NCBI GenBank assembly: GCA_022749755.1
Contig: CM040450.1
Coordinates: 6,438,913 to 6,502,912, forward strand
Source: Azadirachta indica
Taxonomy: Eukaryota > Streptophyta > Magnoliopsida > Sapindales > Meliaceae
Length of the DNA stretch: 64,000 bases
Direction of reading: 5' to 3'
The notes under the pieces were generated by a model. The model was not told the origin of the DNA. It searched no databases and worked only from the letters and a program-made list of their open reading frames with translations. Both the position numbers and the translations under genes were made by a program. This document shows positions 15,356 to 28,629 of the stretch, piece by piece. How positions within the stretch are numbered: the first letter of the stretch is position 1; each line of letters starts with the position of its first letter.

Positions 15356-15817
15356 TGACAAGGGTAATGCTATGTTACAACCAGGAGCGAAAGAGCAAGA
15401 GAACCAATTATCAGAAGATTTTCCTATGCAATACAATATAAGCAATTGAAGTCAAGACATTAGGAGGAGGAAAATATTACAAAGGAAGGATGTTAGATAG
15501 GATGAGAGTGTTATATTTTAGTCTATTAGAGTAGCACATTTCCGCACATAAGGTGCTAGAAAAAAATATACAGGCAAGAACAAAAGGGAAACCCAAAAAG
15601 GAAAAAATATATATATATATATATATATAAGTTGAAGGAGAATTGTAACAGTTTTTCCAAGTCCTTTTTTTTTTTTTTGTACAAATGAAGGAGACTCTTC
15701 GATGATCAGAGTAATTTTCTGCCCCCCGGTCGAGCAACCTTCAGGTCAGCTAAACATAGAAATATTTATAGCTAAAAGGTTTTCTGCGTTCTGAGAATAT
15801 GCTTATCTGGGAACAAC

Positions 15818-18800
15818 TCAACCCTGACTGCCGATTTGGAAATCAGAAAGGGAGGCCGTTTCTCGAGTTTCAACTGTTGGTGTCTGTTCTTTCTTGTCTA
15901 ACCCAAAGAATGAGCAGTTTTGAAATGCATCCAGGCTGCTGGCTATCAGACGGCTTAAACCTCCGAGGCTATCACTAAGAAGCAGATCTTCACCGCGATA
16001 TTTAGAGGATGGAATATCCAAATCTAATGGTCCTAAAGAGTCCGGCTGCAGGGGAAAAAAAAAAAGAAAATGAAATAAGCTCAATTACTGATCAATGCTG
16101 ATGAAAAGATATAAGTATAATAATTTGTATAAATTAGAATCGAAAATTTCAATTTCCGTAATTTCCACTGACTGGCACCATCAAAACAATTATTCAGTTA
16201 AACAGCCATACTTCTTAAGGCGAAAATAGCAGTTATGAGGTTAAAATATAATTAAATCATGACAGCAATGGAAAATAAACTAAGTGTGATAGACATGATG
16301 TATACCCAATATATATCTGTTAGCCCATTTAAGTCCTTTACAGAATTATCCAGGGCATCTGGATCAGAAACACACTCATCCATTGGGTCTTCATGAGCAG
16401 GATAATTAGTAGGCCTCTTAGCATTAGGTAAATCCTGCAGGGACAGTGGTAAAATTTATAAATGAGTCCAAATCATATGCAGGTCTTTATTCTTCTAGAA
16501 ATAGCATTGCTCAAATAACACTTGATTATGTAATGATACCTCAAGAAAGCCACCAGAAGCCAATGAACTTGTTCTTGCAACCTGCTTGCTGTCTAATACT
16601 GGAGGAGGAAAGTCTGATAATCTAGTAACCTCTGGACATAGAATTGGACTCTTTTGAAATGAGAAGGCATCACATGTTTCTTCAGCATCCCAGATAGAAG
16701 AACTATGGGATGACAAGGTTGAAACAGCTCCCATCTTGTTTTGATGTCTGGATATATGTGCAGCAATGGCGGCATCAAATGAATCACAACTGAATGGGAT
16801 CTGCTGAAGACATTGAGAACTTTCTGCAACAGGTGGTGCATCCATATCATGAGGCACTTCTGAGAGTAGATCTCCAACACTTATGTTGGTGAGACTATCA
16901 GCCCACTCCCCGGCTGATAGTGCAATGCCATTGCTTAATCTCACGTCACCCTAAATCATAAATGGAGAAAATTACAAGTTCAGCAAATGGTTCACTGGAT
17001 CTGGTTTCATGGCTAAAAGATTATAACAGTCAATGATAGCAGTTGCTATACCTAAAATGATGGAACACAATTCATTCTGTTGATATAAATGAAACCTTCA
17101 CAAAAATGAGATGATGTTCCATATAAAAGTATTCTCATCTTCATGAAACATATTCCTATTTGGAGGAGAACAAACATTTGACTATTTCAGAGAAACCCTT
17201 TCCCCTTAATGGTGGATCTAATTTATTCATGAAAAAAAATATTTTCTTCAAAATCTAGGAGGAAACATTTTTCTTCTTTCCTATGAAAATACAGCAGATC
17301 TGCAACCAAAAAGAAATTCATACAAATCTAAGGAAATTTCTCAATTGTCAATAAAACCAGTCTTCCCCCACTCCCCCTCTCCTAAAGCAAAGTGTTGGCA
17401 AGCAAGAATGAAGACCAGAGGCTGAACCTGTGAAGACATGCATGATAAAAGTAAAAGGTGGTGGAAAGGTATCAGAAGGGCTAATCAGTTCCTTCAGCAG
17501 AGAAATCTCATCAAACAACTAGGACAAGCAAGCTGCATTAATAAGTTAAAAAGTAAGGTCCTTGGTGGTTTATGATTGGAGAACCTCAAATCAGGCCAGT
17601 GTACAAGAAGTTTAATAACAAGCTTGGGAAAGAAAGAAAGACAGTTACCGCATCTTCCATTTGTCTTGTCATACAATCGCTGCCAGTGTCCTTCCCATGC
17701 CATGATAAACTTCCAGCAGGATCAGATGACTCTACAAGATTGCTTTTTGAAGTATTAACATAACTACTCATCTCGTTTGGCGCATTACTTAGAGGGGGTG
17801 CAACTTTGTGGTTATCTTTCACTGAGGTTAGTTTATCATTATAGGAATCCACAAGTTTCTCAGACTGATCACTAGTTGATGGCACAGATGAGAGCATTGG
17901 ATCCATTATCTGGCCCTTCCTATTATCCACATGTATATTATGTACACTGGGAATACAGCCAGATGCTACAGGAGATAGGGATGCAAGAGACTCAAGTTCC
18001 GTGTTCAAAAACCAACCATACCTTCAGATAAGAGGATATCATTCAGTTAGCCAATCTAATAATAAAATACAGACGCATCGCATTTAAGTTAACAAATATG
18101 AGAAAGCAACCTCAAGCGGAACAGTGGAGGGCTTCCAATCATTGCATGGACATCTGCCGCGCTGGCAATTGAGTCATGGGTCCATCTAAGACAGCCCATC
18201 AGGTTGTCCCTTTGAACATTGTACGGGAAGAGCCAAAGCTCTCCGGATGCCACACTTGAATTGCCCCATTTGCGATTTAGATGTTCCAATACTGATGATA
18301 TCTTTTTACGGGCACTAAGAGTGAGCTCCAGGTGTGGATTATGGTTATCCTGCAAACAGATGGAGATCTAATTAGTTCCAGAACAATTCTCAGCTGCTAT
18401 AACTTCATTCTACACCACCACAATAGTTTTCTTTTTCGCTCACCATTTCTAGGGCTCTTCGAGTAGCATCATCAATTGGATACAGCTGGAGCTTAAGTTT
18501 CACAGGAGCGTGTACATTGCTCTCAGCAAAAGCATTTTGTGAAATAGTGGGCAGAGCTTTGTCAACAGATTCAAGAGTTTTTTGCTCTGGAAGTTAATAC
18601 AGAAAGAATCATTATTAAGAAATTTCATGTATTCCTACTTAATTAAATTCACATGACAAACAAAGTTTGGTGATATTTAACCTTGCCAACTGTACCTTGA
18701 TCAAGTTCAAACTCTTTATCATTGGATGTCCGCTCTAAATGCTCAGCAGCATCAGCAACCAGAGAAACACCAGCAATTGCAGCTTTTTCCCATTTTTTAT

Positions 18801-20534
18801 AGGCTGCTGATGAGACGGGACCTGAAAAGAATCAAGTAACAAGCAAACAGATACAAAAATATTAATCTGGTGAAGAACAATGAAAATATGTATTAGAATC
18901 AAGAGATCACATACCTTCTATATTCTTAAGCATATTTCTGCACAAGACTAGAAAAATGCCAACAAAATAACAAAAGAAAAAAGATCACCTTGTTTTCGTC
19001 TTTGCCTTGCTGGTTTCATAATAGTCGAGTCTCCTTTGTTGTTACTACGATTAACACCTACATTAACATTGCGCTTCAATGATGCTTTTGCAGGTCCTAA
19101 TTTTTGTATGTTTTGACTGTCTACAAGGACCAGTTTAACTGTGCAAGTATCCTGTCCAGATGCCCTACTCTGATTTGAGACAATGCTTGAAGTTGTAGGT
19201 GAACAGTTTTCCCCTTGGGAAGATCGTTTCCTAACACTCCTCTTCCTGTCTTTTAAGAGTTGGTGCTCCTTCATGGGAAAGATATATTGATCATCAGTTT
19301 CAACTCATCCAGAAGATGTCAAGTTTCATGCATGAAGAAATATTCAAGGATTAGTTATTGAAAATCCTGACTAACCAAGGCTTCTATAAATATTTTAAAT
19401 CTTCGTGGCTTTAGGTGAAGCTTTGAGGCTTTGCAACTATACTTTTCCAATAAAGACCACCTGCGAAACAGGTTACAGAACTATTTGTTAAAAGTTATAT
19501 AAGAACAAGTAATCTTAGATTCCAGATGAAGCACTCCAAAGAAAAATATTATATGTTAACAACCTTATACTATTACTCTTATCAGAGAATGGTCTTCTTT
19601 TTTAACATGATACCTTAATTTATTAACCTAACCCATACACAATGTAACCAGCTTCGTAGGGAGAAAATCCACTCAACTGATGGCAACAGGCGTTTTTCAG
19701 CGGAACAAATCTCCTTTTCAAACATATAAATTCTTCTAATACGTCTAGATTGGCTAATAAAATCACCAGTTGGAAGATGCTATCTTACATATATAATATC
19801 CAGTTTCATAATATTTCTTCTCCCAGTGTACATCATGTACATAAATAATGTACCCAAAGATGAAAAAAATCGACCTATTTGTAATAACATTACCATCGAA
19901 GCATGGCAGCATTAGTATCTTTGGAGTTCTTCGCATCTAGACATAACCCTGGTCCCAGCAGCTTGTTCATCCGCCGCACAAGACGATAATAATAATGTCG
20001 GACCTGAAAATAAGCAAAACCCAAATTAATACCAGATCTGAAAAGCAAAGAAACAGTTGAGACTAAGGAATCAACAAACAAGTACAGTCATATCTCATAG
20101 CAGTTCACCTGATCCTTGTTTTTACTTTGGACTCGATGAGTGATCTTCTCAAAATTCTGCAAACAAAGCATTGAAACATTATGGAAAATCATATAGGAGA
20201 AGAAAACATAATGCCAAAACAATTGTCAGCAATAACATGCCTTGCCAACTTGTCTCAAGGCAGTGAAAAAGCTTTCCTCCTCTTCTCGTGTCCAAGCAGC
20301 CCATTGCCGTGTTGGTTTTTTAGCTGCATTTCATATTCACAGAAACACATTCACAAAAACATACATAGTAAGAAAAGAAAAAGCTAAAAGCTACAAGTAG
20401 AACATACCAGACTGCTGCAGCATAACATTATTGAGGGTGGATGAGGATACACGAGGGTCTACATCCTGAACTGGTACACTACCAGGATGAAGATGTGCCT
20501 CAGAGTCCAAGGACAACTGTGACTCCATTTGCAT
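15818..20534 (-). CDS. TKI1: TSL-kinase interacting protein 1-like SANT/Myb protein
   Basis: Thirteen coding exons: 20408-20534, 20241-20323, 20109-20156, 19894-20003, 19376-19460, 18989-19268, 18696-18821, 18444-18586, 18111-18349, 17649-18021, 16540-16950, 16306-16434, 15818-16045. They join in frame to 793 residues without a stop. A SANT/Myb domain spans about residues 44-103 (TRQWAAWTREEEESFFTALR, then QSKNKDQVRHYYYRLVRRMN). A conserved block WSLLEKYSCKASKLHLKPRR follows, then a basic linker (RKRSVRKRSS, PARQRRKQ) and a long Ser/Asp-rich C-terminal half ending in SSLDAFQNCSFFGLDKKE. The order matches Arabidopsis TKI1, a nuclear protein reported to bind and be phosphorylated by TOUSLED kinase, so a chromatin or transcription role is inferred. 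The start is the ATG at 20532-20534; an earlier ATG is out of frame and terminates quickly. Intron 2 has a GC donor (AAG|GCATGT). The neighbouring UGT86A gene is also its neighbour in Arabidopsis as I recall it. Confidence 0.9.
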
Positions 20535-22969
20535 GTTGAAGACATCACAATAACAAGAACACTAAACACTCATGCCCTTGAGGTTCCCACATCTGACAAA
20601 TTACTCCTTCTGATATTCAACTTAACGAAAAGTAGATACAGGCAACCTGATTGTAAAATGAAAGCTGATCTTAATAACCAGAAACAAGAATTAAAAAAAT
20701 AGAGAGAAAGAAAGATCAAGACAATTCAAATTATTGGACGTCTTGAATCCTAAAAATGAATGAAATCAAAACTGATCTTACAACTCAAGAAGACAATATA
20801 AATTAGCCAATTGTGATAAAATGGAAATTCCAAATCTAAATGTCACTAGAAAATCCATATTACAACAGATTCCACATCTAAAACATGCACCAGGATATGT
20901 TAAACAATCAAATTTGACAAAATAAAGCAGGCAGCGAAGCTTCAAGAATTTAAAAAGGAAATTTCTGTACAGTGTACATCTCAACGATATAAGAGATCAC
21001 GACAGCAAAACTCGAACACGATTTTACCTAATACAACTACTCGACTCCGTTGGATTGGATGTAATCCACCCTTTTCAGAGAAATTAGCAAAGAAAACCTA
21101 TCAGAACAATAAAGTTAGCAGTCTTCAGCTTCCGCCAATTTTCTCAGCAGCCAAACAGGAACTAGGGTTTCGAAACATAAAATTCTGATCACCCGAGCCT
21201 TTTTCTCTAAAACTAAATAATATAAAAACCTGAATCTTGAAAACAATTCGGATTTAAGTTAAAAATAAACCTGAAACAGCGAACTGAGCCTGGAATTCAA
21301 CGCACGAGGCTTCTTCAAAGTTTCGAGCAAAATTTGAGCAAAAACAAATCGAAACCGGACGGAATCTTCCGACAAACGTCTTACGGTTAGGAGGAGAAGA
21401 GAACCGAAAGGAATTATTATTTTTATTTTTTTATTTTTTCTTATTATTATTATTAATATTTTTACTTTGATGAAAAGGAAAGGCAAAAAAAAGAAAAAGG
21501 GACGTTATTAGTTAATTTCAAAGATTAAAAATGGGGAATAGGATATTTTTGGTCATAAAAGCAAATAGGGTATTCAAAAATGACCCAAACCTTTAACCCT
21601 AAACTAATTAATTATTAAAAGTGGCTAATTGTAATTATTTTCTATAAAATAAAATAATATAATTGCAACCCTTTTAATTATTATGCTTAGATCTAATTTT
21701 TAATGATTATTGTCCAATGGCAGATTGGAATCTACAAATTTGTTCATATCATTTTGTTCAAAGCAAAGTTAATACCATTTCAGTTCATTTGACCATTAAA
21801 GGGCATTGAGTTTGAGACGGTTGAGGGTTTAATTAACGCTGGTTGAACATTCAACTAATTTTTTCTTTTTAAATATTTTTTTTGACAAATTGCTATATAT
21901 TTTTTATTTATTTGTTATTTATTTTGGACATTTTTATCATTGGATAAGGCTGATGCTCTCCACATCAGTCATCAAATGCAAACAAATAAATAAATAAAAG
22001 ATCATGGATTGGAGGCCATAAATATTATATTTCAGTGGCGTTTAGAGCATGAAAGGGAGAAGGGGCTTCTTTTTATCTCCTTTTATTGCAATGGCAATTC
22101 TAACCCTATAAAAAGTGTAGCAAAAACATAATCACAAGAAAAAATTAAAAAAAAAAAAGTACCAGGGAATGAGAATTCACGGTTGAGTATTTCAATAAGT
22201 CAAAATATGTGTCAGCATTATTTTATGAGAATTTAGTTCTTCTGAGAGCTGATAAAGTTTGTTCTCCCTTCCGAAGTAACCATGAAATAAAAGTCATAAA
22301 CTTGATCTCAAAGTTTTCTTCTGTTTCTTTATTTGGCGGCAGCCTGTTGGCCCCAGAATATAAATGAGCAGGAAAAGAGAATTAAGTAGAATCTTCAAAC
22401 AAGGCAAGACTTGTGTTTATTACATTTCCTTCTCCTTAAGAACTTGTAATTTTGCAAGATGATTGGTAACAGATGATAGTTGTAAATTGATGATGTCTGT
22501 TGTAGCCTTGTATGCACATGCATTTGTCATCCTGACCTTCATGCTTCATGTGAGTGTTTGAGGCTGCTGCTCACTATTTCATTGTCTTTCCCAATCTGCT
22601 GAGATTGTTCATATGTGATTTATTTCAATTGTCTTATGCTATATTTCATTGCTTGTCTGATTGATTGCATCCAATGCACTGCATGAGCAATCCTCCTGAA
22701 AGATAGCAGGATCTCGCTGCTTGAATCACAGTCCTGGGAAATTCCTTGTCCATTCTGCAAGGCAAAATATGAAAACTTTAGCATCCCATGGTAACTTATC
22801 TATACAAGGAAACATAGTCAAGGAAAATGCTTGTCCCAACAAAGCAAGGAACTTTGTTACTTCTTCTCACTGAAATTGAACTGCCCTGCTAGTGATCTTT
22901 TAAATAACCAAGCTGCCTCTTGGTTTTATATGACAGACATTTTTCACTTGTTAGCTACTCCAGTATTCT
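20535..22969. other. TKI1-like 5' leader/promoter, then 3' region of the PGK-TrmB gene
   Basis: The TKI1-like 5' UTR probably extends upstream of 20534, perhaps with a leader intron, towards 21300, where a CT/GA-mixed region precedes AT-rich DNA at 21410-21700. From about 22400 to 22969 the sequence is less AT-rich and probably carries the 3' UTR of the minus-strand gene that ends at 22970. No additional coding frame with recognisable motifs was seen. Confidence 0.5.
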
Positions 22970-25900
22970 TCATAAGACACTGCTTTGCTTAGATAGCATT
23001 AATCTGTACATTGGGGCTCCACGATCTATGACATGTTGTTCCCAATCTGATTTAACTCCAAATGGGTTCCCCTCAAGCCATGCTCCTAGATTAGTTCTCG
23101 TATCACATTGGTTCTGAACAAGAGAAAGTTTGCCTTTGCCATATTTTAAAAATTGTTCTTTCATTCTCATAGCTACTTCTTTTATGTCAGACTGGAGAAA
23201 CACCTGGAGAAGAAAGAATATTAGTAAATAACCTGAGCAAGCCTGTGACCTGATTTCAACATGAAATTGAGGTGCATCACAACAAATGCCAAAAATTTGA
23301 TGATGTAAACGCAAGTGTTATCATTAGTTCTTTTGCAAGAACAAAACTGTGATGTGAACATATACCTTCCCATCCAGAACTAGGAGATCTGCCACCGCCT
23401 CAACTAATGACCTTTGCAACATTCTCCATCTATGTTCTGGTTTGTTGAAATCAGGATTTGGACACTGCACAACCATTCAAAGGAGTGAAAGAAGGTTTAA
23501 TTGCAAATTAGACAATTGATTCAGAACAAGGAAAAAAAAAAATAGGAAGAAAGTCACTGTCATCTAATTTGCAATCACATAAAATCCACTGGCCTGCTTT
23601 AAATTCTATTTTGATCGAAAAGAAATAAGGTGATACAGGCAGCAGCTAAAGTAAAGCATTCTCTTCTCCTTCAAACAAAACTGAGAACTAGCAGATTCCG
23701 TTTCAATCACCAATATAACTGGAAAAATGAAGAATATTTAGCCATTCCCTAAACTGACGGTGAGAGTAGGGCAAGTGGTCGTAGAATGAAGACGATGGTG
23801 GAGGTCAGGAAGCAATTTTTGCAATTCATACTGTTGTCCATCAACAACTGACAATAATGTTGCCTAAAGAGCAAAGAAGGTGATTTATATCTTCAAGATG
23901 CATTAACAAACGGAACCTAAATACTTCAAAAGAAAGCTTATTTTGCATTGCTTCGTGTAATATGTGCATTGACAAAATTACAAAACACTTAATGGAAGTG
24001 GGTAATACAGATTGAAAACAATCTTGACCTGTATTGAAACAAGAATCAACTTTCCCGGGTAGCTGGCAACTATTGAACGGAATGTTGATGTAGCATTTGT
24101 TGCAATGAAGTGCCTACAGAGACAACAACAAAATCAAGATATAATGAAAAAGAATATCTAGTGTAAAAATTGTTAACCCGTCATGAAAAAGTCTAATTAG
24201 AAAGGGATGCTGACTAACTCTGATCAGATTAAAATTAATATAAAAGTCCCATTGGTTAAAAAATTTTTCTTCCCCTACATGCATAATTTAGTGCAGCACC
24301 AGTAGTAACAGTCTGTACCCATTTTTTATGCCAGATAGTTGAACAGAATCTAGACAATGCTTCACAAGCTGAAAAAGTTAGAGAGGTGTTAAAATTGATG
24401 AAGCAAAACTTAAGCAAGCAGGAAACATCAAAATATTCAAAAGGAGACTGAGAAACCTTTTCGTTAATCTCTAGGCCAAGAAAGTTACAATCTTTCCTTC
24501 TTTTAGCCATTCCCAGAAGAAACAGTCCATTACCTGCCATTTATAATCCAAAAGTAAGGAAATAAACAATAATTCCAGAATCTGCTTCTGAAAAATACTT
24601 TTACTATAAATGGAAATTACATGTTTAACAATACATAAAGAATAACATATGCAAAATAGATAAAGGCATTCCCCTACTTAACATGTAATTTGCATGTGTA
24701 AGATAAACTAAAATTATGTCATTTGCTTTTTCTTTGGTTACAGTAAAAAAAAAAATTATATGGGTATGTTCTACTGTCAAACATTCATATTGATATTGCA
24801 CAGCCTATTAGAGGAAATATTAGATCAAAAGAGGGGAATAACAGAACAGATACCACTTCCAACATCAACTACCAGAGGTTGGGCTGGATCATGGTAGGCA
24901 GCATTCCAATCAATCTCGAATGGATATGCCTGAAACAAATGAAGTTCCAGTAATTAGAATACCCCAAAAAATGCAAAATTTAATCACATTTGTCCTATTG
25001 ATAAATAAAATCTCTTTAATCCCTCAATCAAATAAGATCATGAGTCCTGGGAGGATCTAAAATCTAGTGCAGATAGAACGTTGACTTACCATCATAGTAG
25101 AAGCAAAAGTCTAGAGAAATTAATTCATGTCATTGACTTGTATACCAGTTTAGGATTGTCTAATAGTCTCCTCCAGTTTAGATAGATTTTCCAGAAATTT
25201 TACATGGTTGTTCAACAATGGATAAATGCTCTTAACTTGTAACCATTCATACACATGTCAATTAGTCAAACATGTCCCATGATTTTAAGCCCCTGATGAA
25301 GATAGTCTCTACAGAACTGACTTTGAACATAATAAAACATACAATAGGTGGCAAGCATCACCAATATATATTGCCTTCTCCTAGAAACCTTGAAGGAAAA
25401 GGCTATCAAATAACAAATCGAAGTAAAATTCAGCATACAGCCCGTCACAGGCTTGTTCTTGGGTTTTGCAACCCAAAATGTGTCTACTCAATTAGCAGAA
25501 CACAGTGCTTATAACTTAGCCCAGCACTTTCCCGCTAGTAATGTGGGATGTGAAAAAAAGTATGAAAGTGACAAAAGGAAAACCTTATTCCACCTTCTAC
25601 TATCACAATTTAAACGTTTTTCTCTCACGAATCCTGTTGCAACATCAAAGAAACTAAACACAGAAGATATGTTTAGAAAATTACTCTATCTAAGGCTTCG
25701 ACTCCGGGAAGCTTTCTTCCTTTGAGAAACTCCCAGACAGCTGAAGCACTCTCAACCATGTTAAAACCCAATATAGAACTGGACTCTTTTGTTATTGCCC
25801 TGCATACCATACTCCCGACAACAGTCACATCGCAAGTGCCTTGACTTAGTTTACAAAGCCTTCTAGCCAATTTACTTGCTCCAAATGTGTAATCACTAGA

Positions 25901-28629
25901 GATCCTGAATTTCACTGGACCAATCCATATGATTTTCTGCAATACACTGAGAAATACATCAATGGGTCTGTGCATGGAAATAGTAAAAACATTAAGTTAT
26001 TGAAACAAATAAATAATTCGATATGGCAAACAAATAATTCGATATAGCAAACAAGTCCTGGACAGAAGTTAATTATCAAATATAACACATCTGTCCTGCA
26101 TTTCATGGATGACGTAACAGACATCAATATCAATCAAGATATATCACCTCCAGACAAAATAATACTTCATTAAATAATATTTTCTAAATCTAAGAATAGG
26201 AATTTGGTTGCTTTAGCACTAAGTGTCATGAAACCATAGTAAACCATTTTTGTCTTGTTTTCAGTTTACCTTGCATTTTGTGATGATAGAGTTGATCTCT
26301 TCCTCTGACCTTGGCCCAATATCAACAGGTTCCCAACCTAAAATAGAAAAATGTTGCATAAAACCAATTTCAATAGCAACATATACAGTATTTCTGTAAC
26401 ATTCATCACAAGGTTGCAAGTTAAGACAGAAAAACAAGAAGATACATAAAGGTGATATCGTAACTGATGTTTCACTTTGCTCCACCAAGAATGGCTTGTA
26501 GTTAGCAGTATTTGAATACATTGCATAGTCTTAGAGCTAACTATCTTGATTGGCCAACTACCAGTATGAGAAAATTGGAAAACTAATCTGATCAAGACCA
26601 ATTTCTAAATTCTAACAAGGAGGGGAAATAGAGCCTAGGTCATCATACAGGAATAATTTTGTAGGCTGCCAAATGAGCACCCAGAAGTTTTGTAAATTAT
26701 CTGGATTGGCAATACTGTGATAAGTAAACAGACGCGGACTACAGTTAAAAAAATAAACAAGTGGTTGCAAGGACTTTTTTGATTTCTTTTTAAGAAAAAT
26801 GAAACACCAAGTTATTAAGTTTAAACTAACCATCTGGAATCCCATGAGCGGGAAATATTTCCAATTGCTCTGGAAGACTATTACTTGTGCACCAAAAGTC
26901 ATTTGGATACAGAACAGTTATGTTTTTATCTCGTGCAATCTGAATTAGATCCACTGCTGCTTCATTAGCCCCCTTTTCCAACAGATGTGAAGGAACAAAC
27001 AACTTTAAAGCATGCATTATTTGAAATGACATCATTCCAACAAACATTAACCCATCACATCTAGAAGCTAAGAAATGCAGTGCAGCTGCTTTGTTGTAGA
27101 GATTGCCGCCTCCAATCTGTATCACATAAATAAGAGGACATTGCAAAAGTGACACAAAGAAGCTTGTAAACTAAAGAGACAAATTCAAAAGTCAAAACAT
27201 CAATATACATACAATGGCAACATATGGTTTCTTATCAAGTTTTGCAGCGTTCCTTAGTTGACATAGGCTTTCTTCAAAATAAAAACCAGCCAAACATGCA
27301 TAACAAAAACGAGCAACACCAACAGTTGATGCTAGAATTTTATGAGACTGAGAAAAAGAATCATTAACAAAAATATCAACTCCTGATGATAATAAATGAG
27401 CAAACTTTGAACAGTTGGCAACTTCCTCTTTGAACTCAGAAAGATTATCTAGAAGGATGATATCAGCTTTCTCAAAGAGTTCCTTATCCACTGAAATCTT
27501 ACAAGAAAGGCACCGTACAGTTACAACTTTGTATTGAAGAGCTGATGACAACACATCTGAAATATTGTAGATATCGTGCATTAATGATAGTATCAAGCTT
27601 TGGCAATTCAAATGACTCTTTCTTTTTAATTTAAAATGTTCATAAAGTTCTCAATGTTCTAATGTGGATGGACAGAAACGGAGGATCCAATTTGCTCTAG
27701 CAATTCAATCAAAGAAGAAGAATTACTGAACTGCAATACCTGCAACATATTCTGTAGCAAGTACATCTGAATTAATTTTATTTCTCCAGTCACTCACAAG
27801 AATAACTTTGGCCCCAACTTCGTGTAAATACTTAATGGTGAAAATTGCATTGACAAACGATCGAGAGCTATGGTCTACTTCTTCTCCAAGCAAGATGGTA
27901 GAATCAAACCTGACAAGAATAACTTTTGCAAGAAGTTCCTCCTTTGGAAATCTTCTAAGAGTTTGTATATGTGGCAAGATTTCCGATTCTATTTGATCAC
28001 AAACATAATCCTAATGGAAAATTATTCTTCATCATCATCATCATCATCATCATCAAAATGACTGCAAAATTAAATTACAAGAAAAACAAATTGAATTTCT
28101 ATTAAGCTACATGTGCATTGAGGGGTATCAACATATTTGCTTGAACAACTTATATTTTCACAAGTTGTTAAAGCCACACTCAGTGAGAAAAAGTGAAAAC
28201 ATTCAGCTCAAATCCAAAACAGCATCCAACTGTTTTTCAAGAAAACACAGATATTTATACACAATTGAACACCAGAACTCGGAAGCTCATTTCTACATGA
28301 ATTCTTCAATACTGTAGAGCAATGCAGTCATAATATAATACCTCGGATTCCAGTGAGCTGCTTTTACCATGATCGGCTACCGCCAAACAATCTGGCAAGA
28401 AGCGAGTCGGAGCAACATCAGAAGAAAATCAACATTGTTCTTCTCAATTAAGATTTTAGAAGTAATAACCTGCGGAGAACGACTGAGCTCGACGCTGTTT
28501 CTGACATACGGCATCGTTTCGGACGTACGAACACGATTTTTTACGTTGAAGAAACTTGCTTGGACAATGATAGAAGCTCAATTTGTTTGATAACAGCACT
28601 CCGCTGTGTAGATTGAGTGCTTGAGCCAT
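22970..28629 (-). CDS. Phosphoglycerate kinase-like domain fused to tRNA (guanine-N7)-methyltransferase
   Basis: Thirteen coding exons: 28470-28629, 28342-28391, 27740-28010, 27213-27556, 26831-27116, 26270-26337, 25685-25936, 24854-24929, 24457-24533, 24319-24368, 24029-24113, 23366-23464, 22970-23203. All have GT-AG junctions and join in frame to 683 residues. Residues 1-55 are Ser/Gln/Lys-rich with few acids, like a plastid transit peptide. Residues about 75-477 follow the whole PGK fold order (KVILVRFDS, TIKYLHEVGAKVILVS, DIFVNDSFSQSH, IGGGNLYNK, VLYPNDFW, IWIGPVKF, FLKGRKLPGVEALD). However, the PGK signatures DFNVP, SHLGRP, GGGD and STGGGAS are replaced. Residues about 478-683 are a TrmB-type SAM methyltransferase: motif I VVDVGSGNGLFLLGMAK, FLGLEINEKLVKHCLDSVQL, CPNPDFNKPEHRWRM in place of the usual PDPWxKxRHxKRR, QSDIKEVA, and SDWEQHVIDRGAPMYRLM. 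Inferred role: plastid tRNA G46 methylation with a non-catalytic PGK-like partner domain. The methyltransferase family is clear; activity and location are not shown. Confidence 0.85.
26008..26052. repeat. Short direct repeat in PGK-TrmB intron 6
   Basis: Two adjacent copies of a 21-bp unit (ATAATTCGATATGGCAAACA and ATAATTCGATATAGCAAACA) differ by one base. They lie inside an intron and have no coding meaning. Confidence 0.8.
28030..28055. repeat. (ATC)n microsatellite in PGK-TrmB intron 2
   Basis: Eight or so ATC triplets sit just upstream (in gene sense) of the acceptor site of exon 3. It reads as GAT repeats on the coding strand. Confidence 0.9.

Larger units (their letters stand above)
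10076..15817. other. AT-rich intergenic spacer with MITEs, no gene seen
   Basis: This region separates the UGT promoter side from the TKI1-like 3' end. It holds TA microsatellites (about 10448-10470 and 10927-10952), two related MITEs (10954-11275 and 11298-11523), a tandem duplication (13355-13548) and a short three-copy repeat (15244-15355). An AGTGGTTAGGACCCCTTATTC stretch at 14417-14437 resembles words seen in plant SINE or LTR sequences but lacks a clear B box. The 3' UTR of the TKI1-like gene probably occupies the last few hundred bases. Confidence 0.65.
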
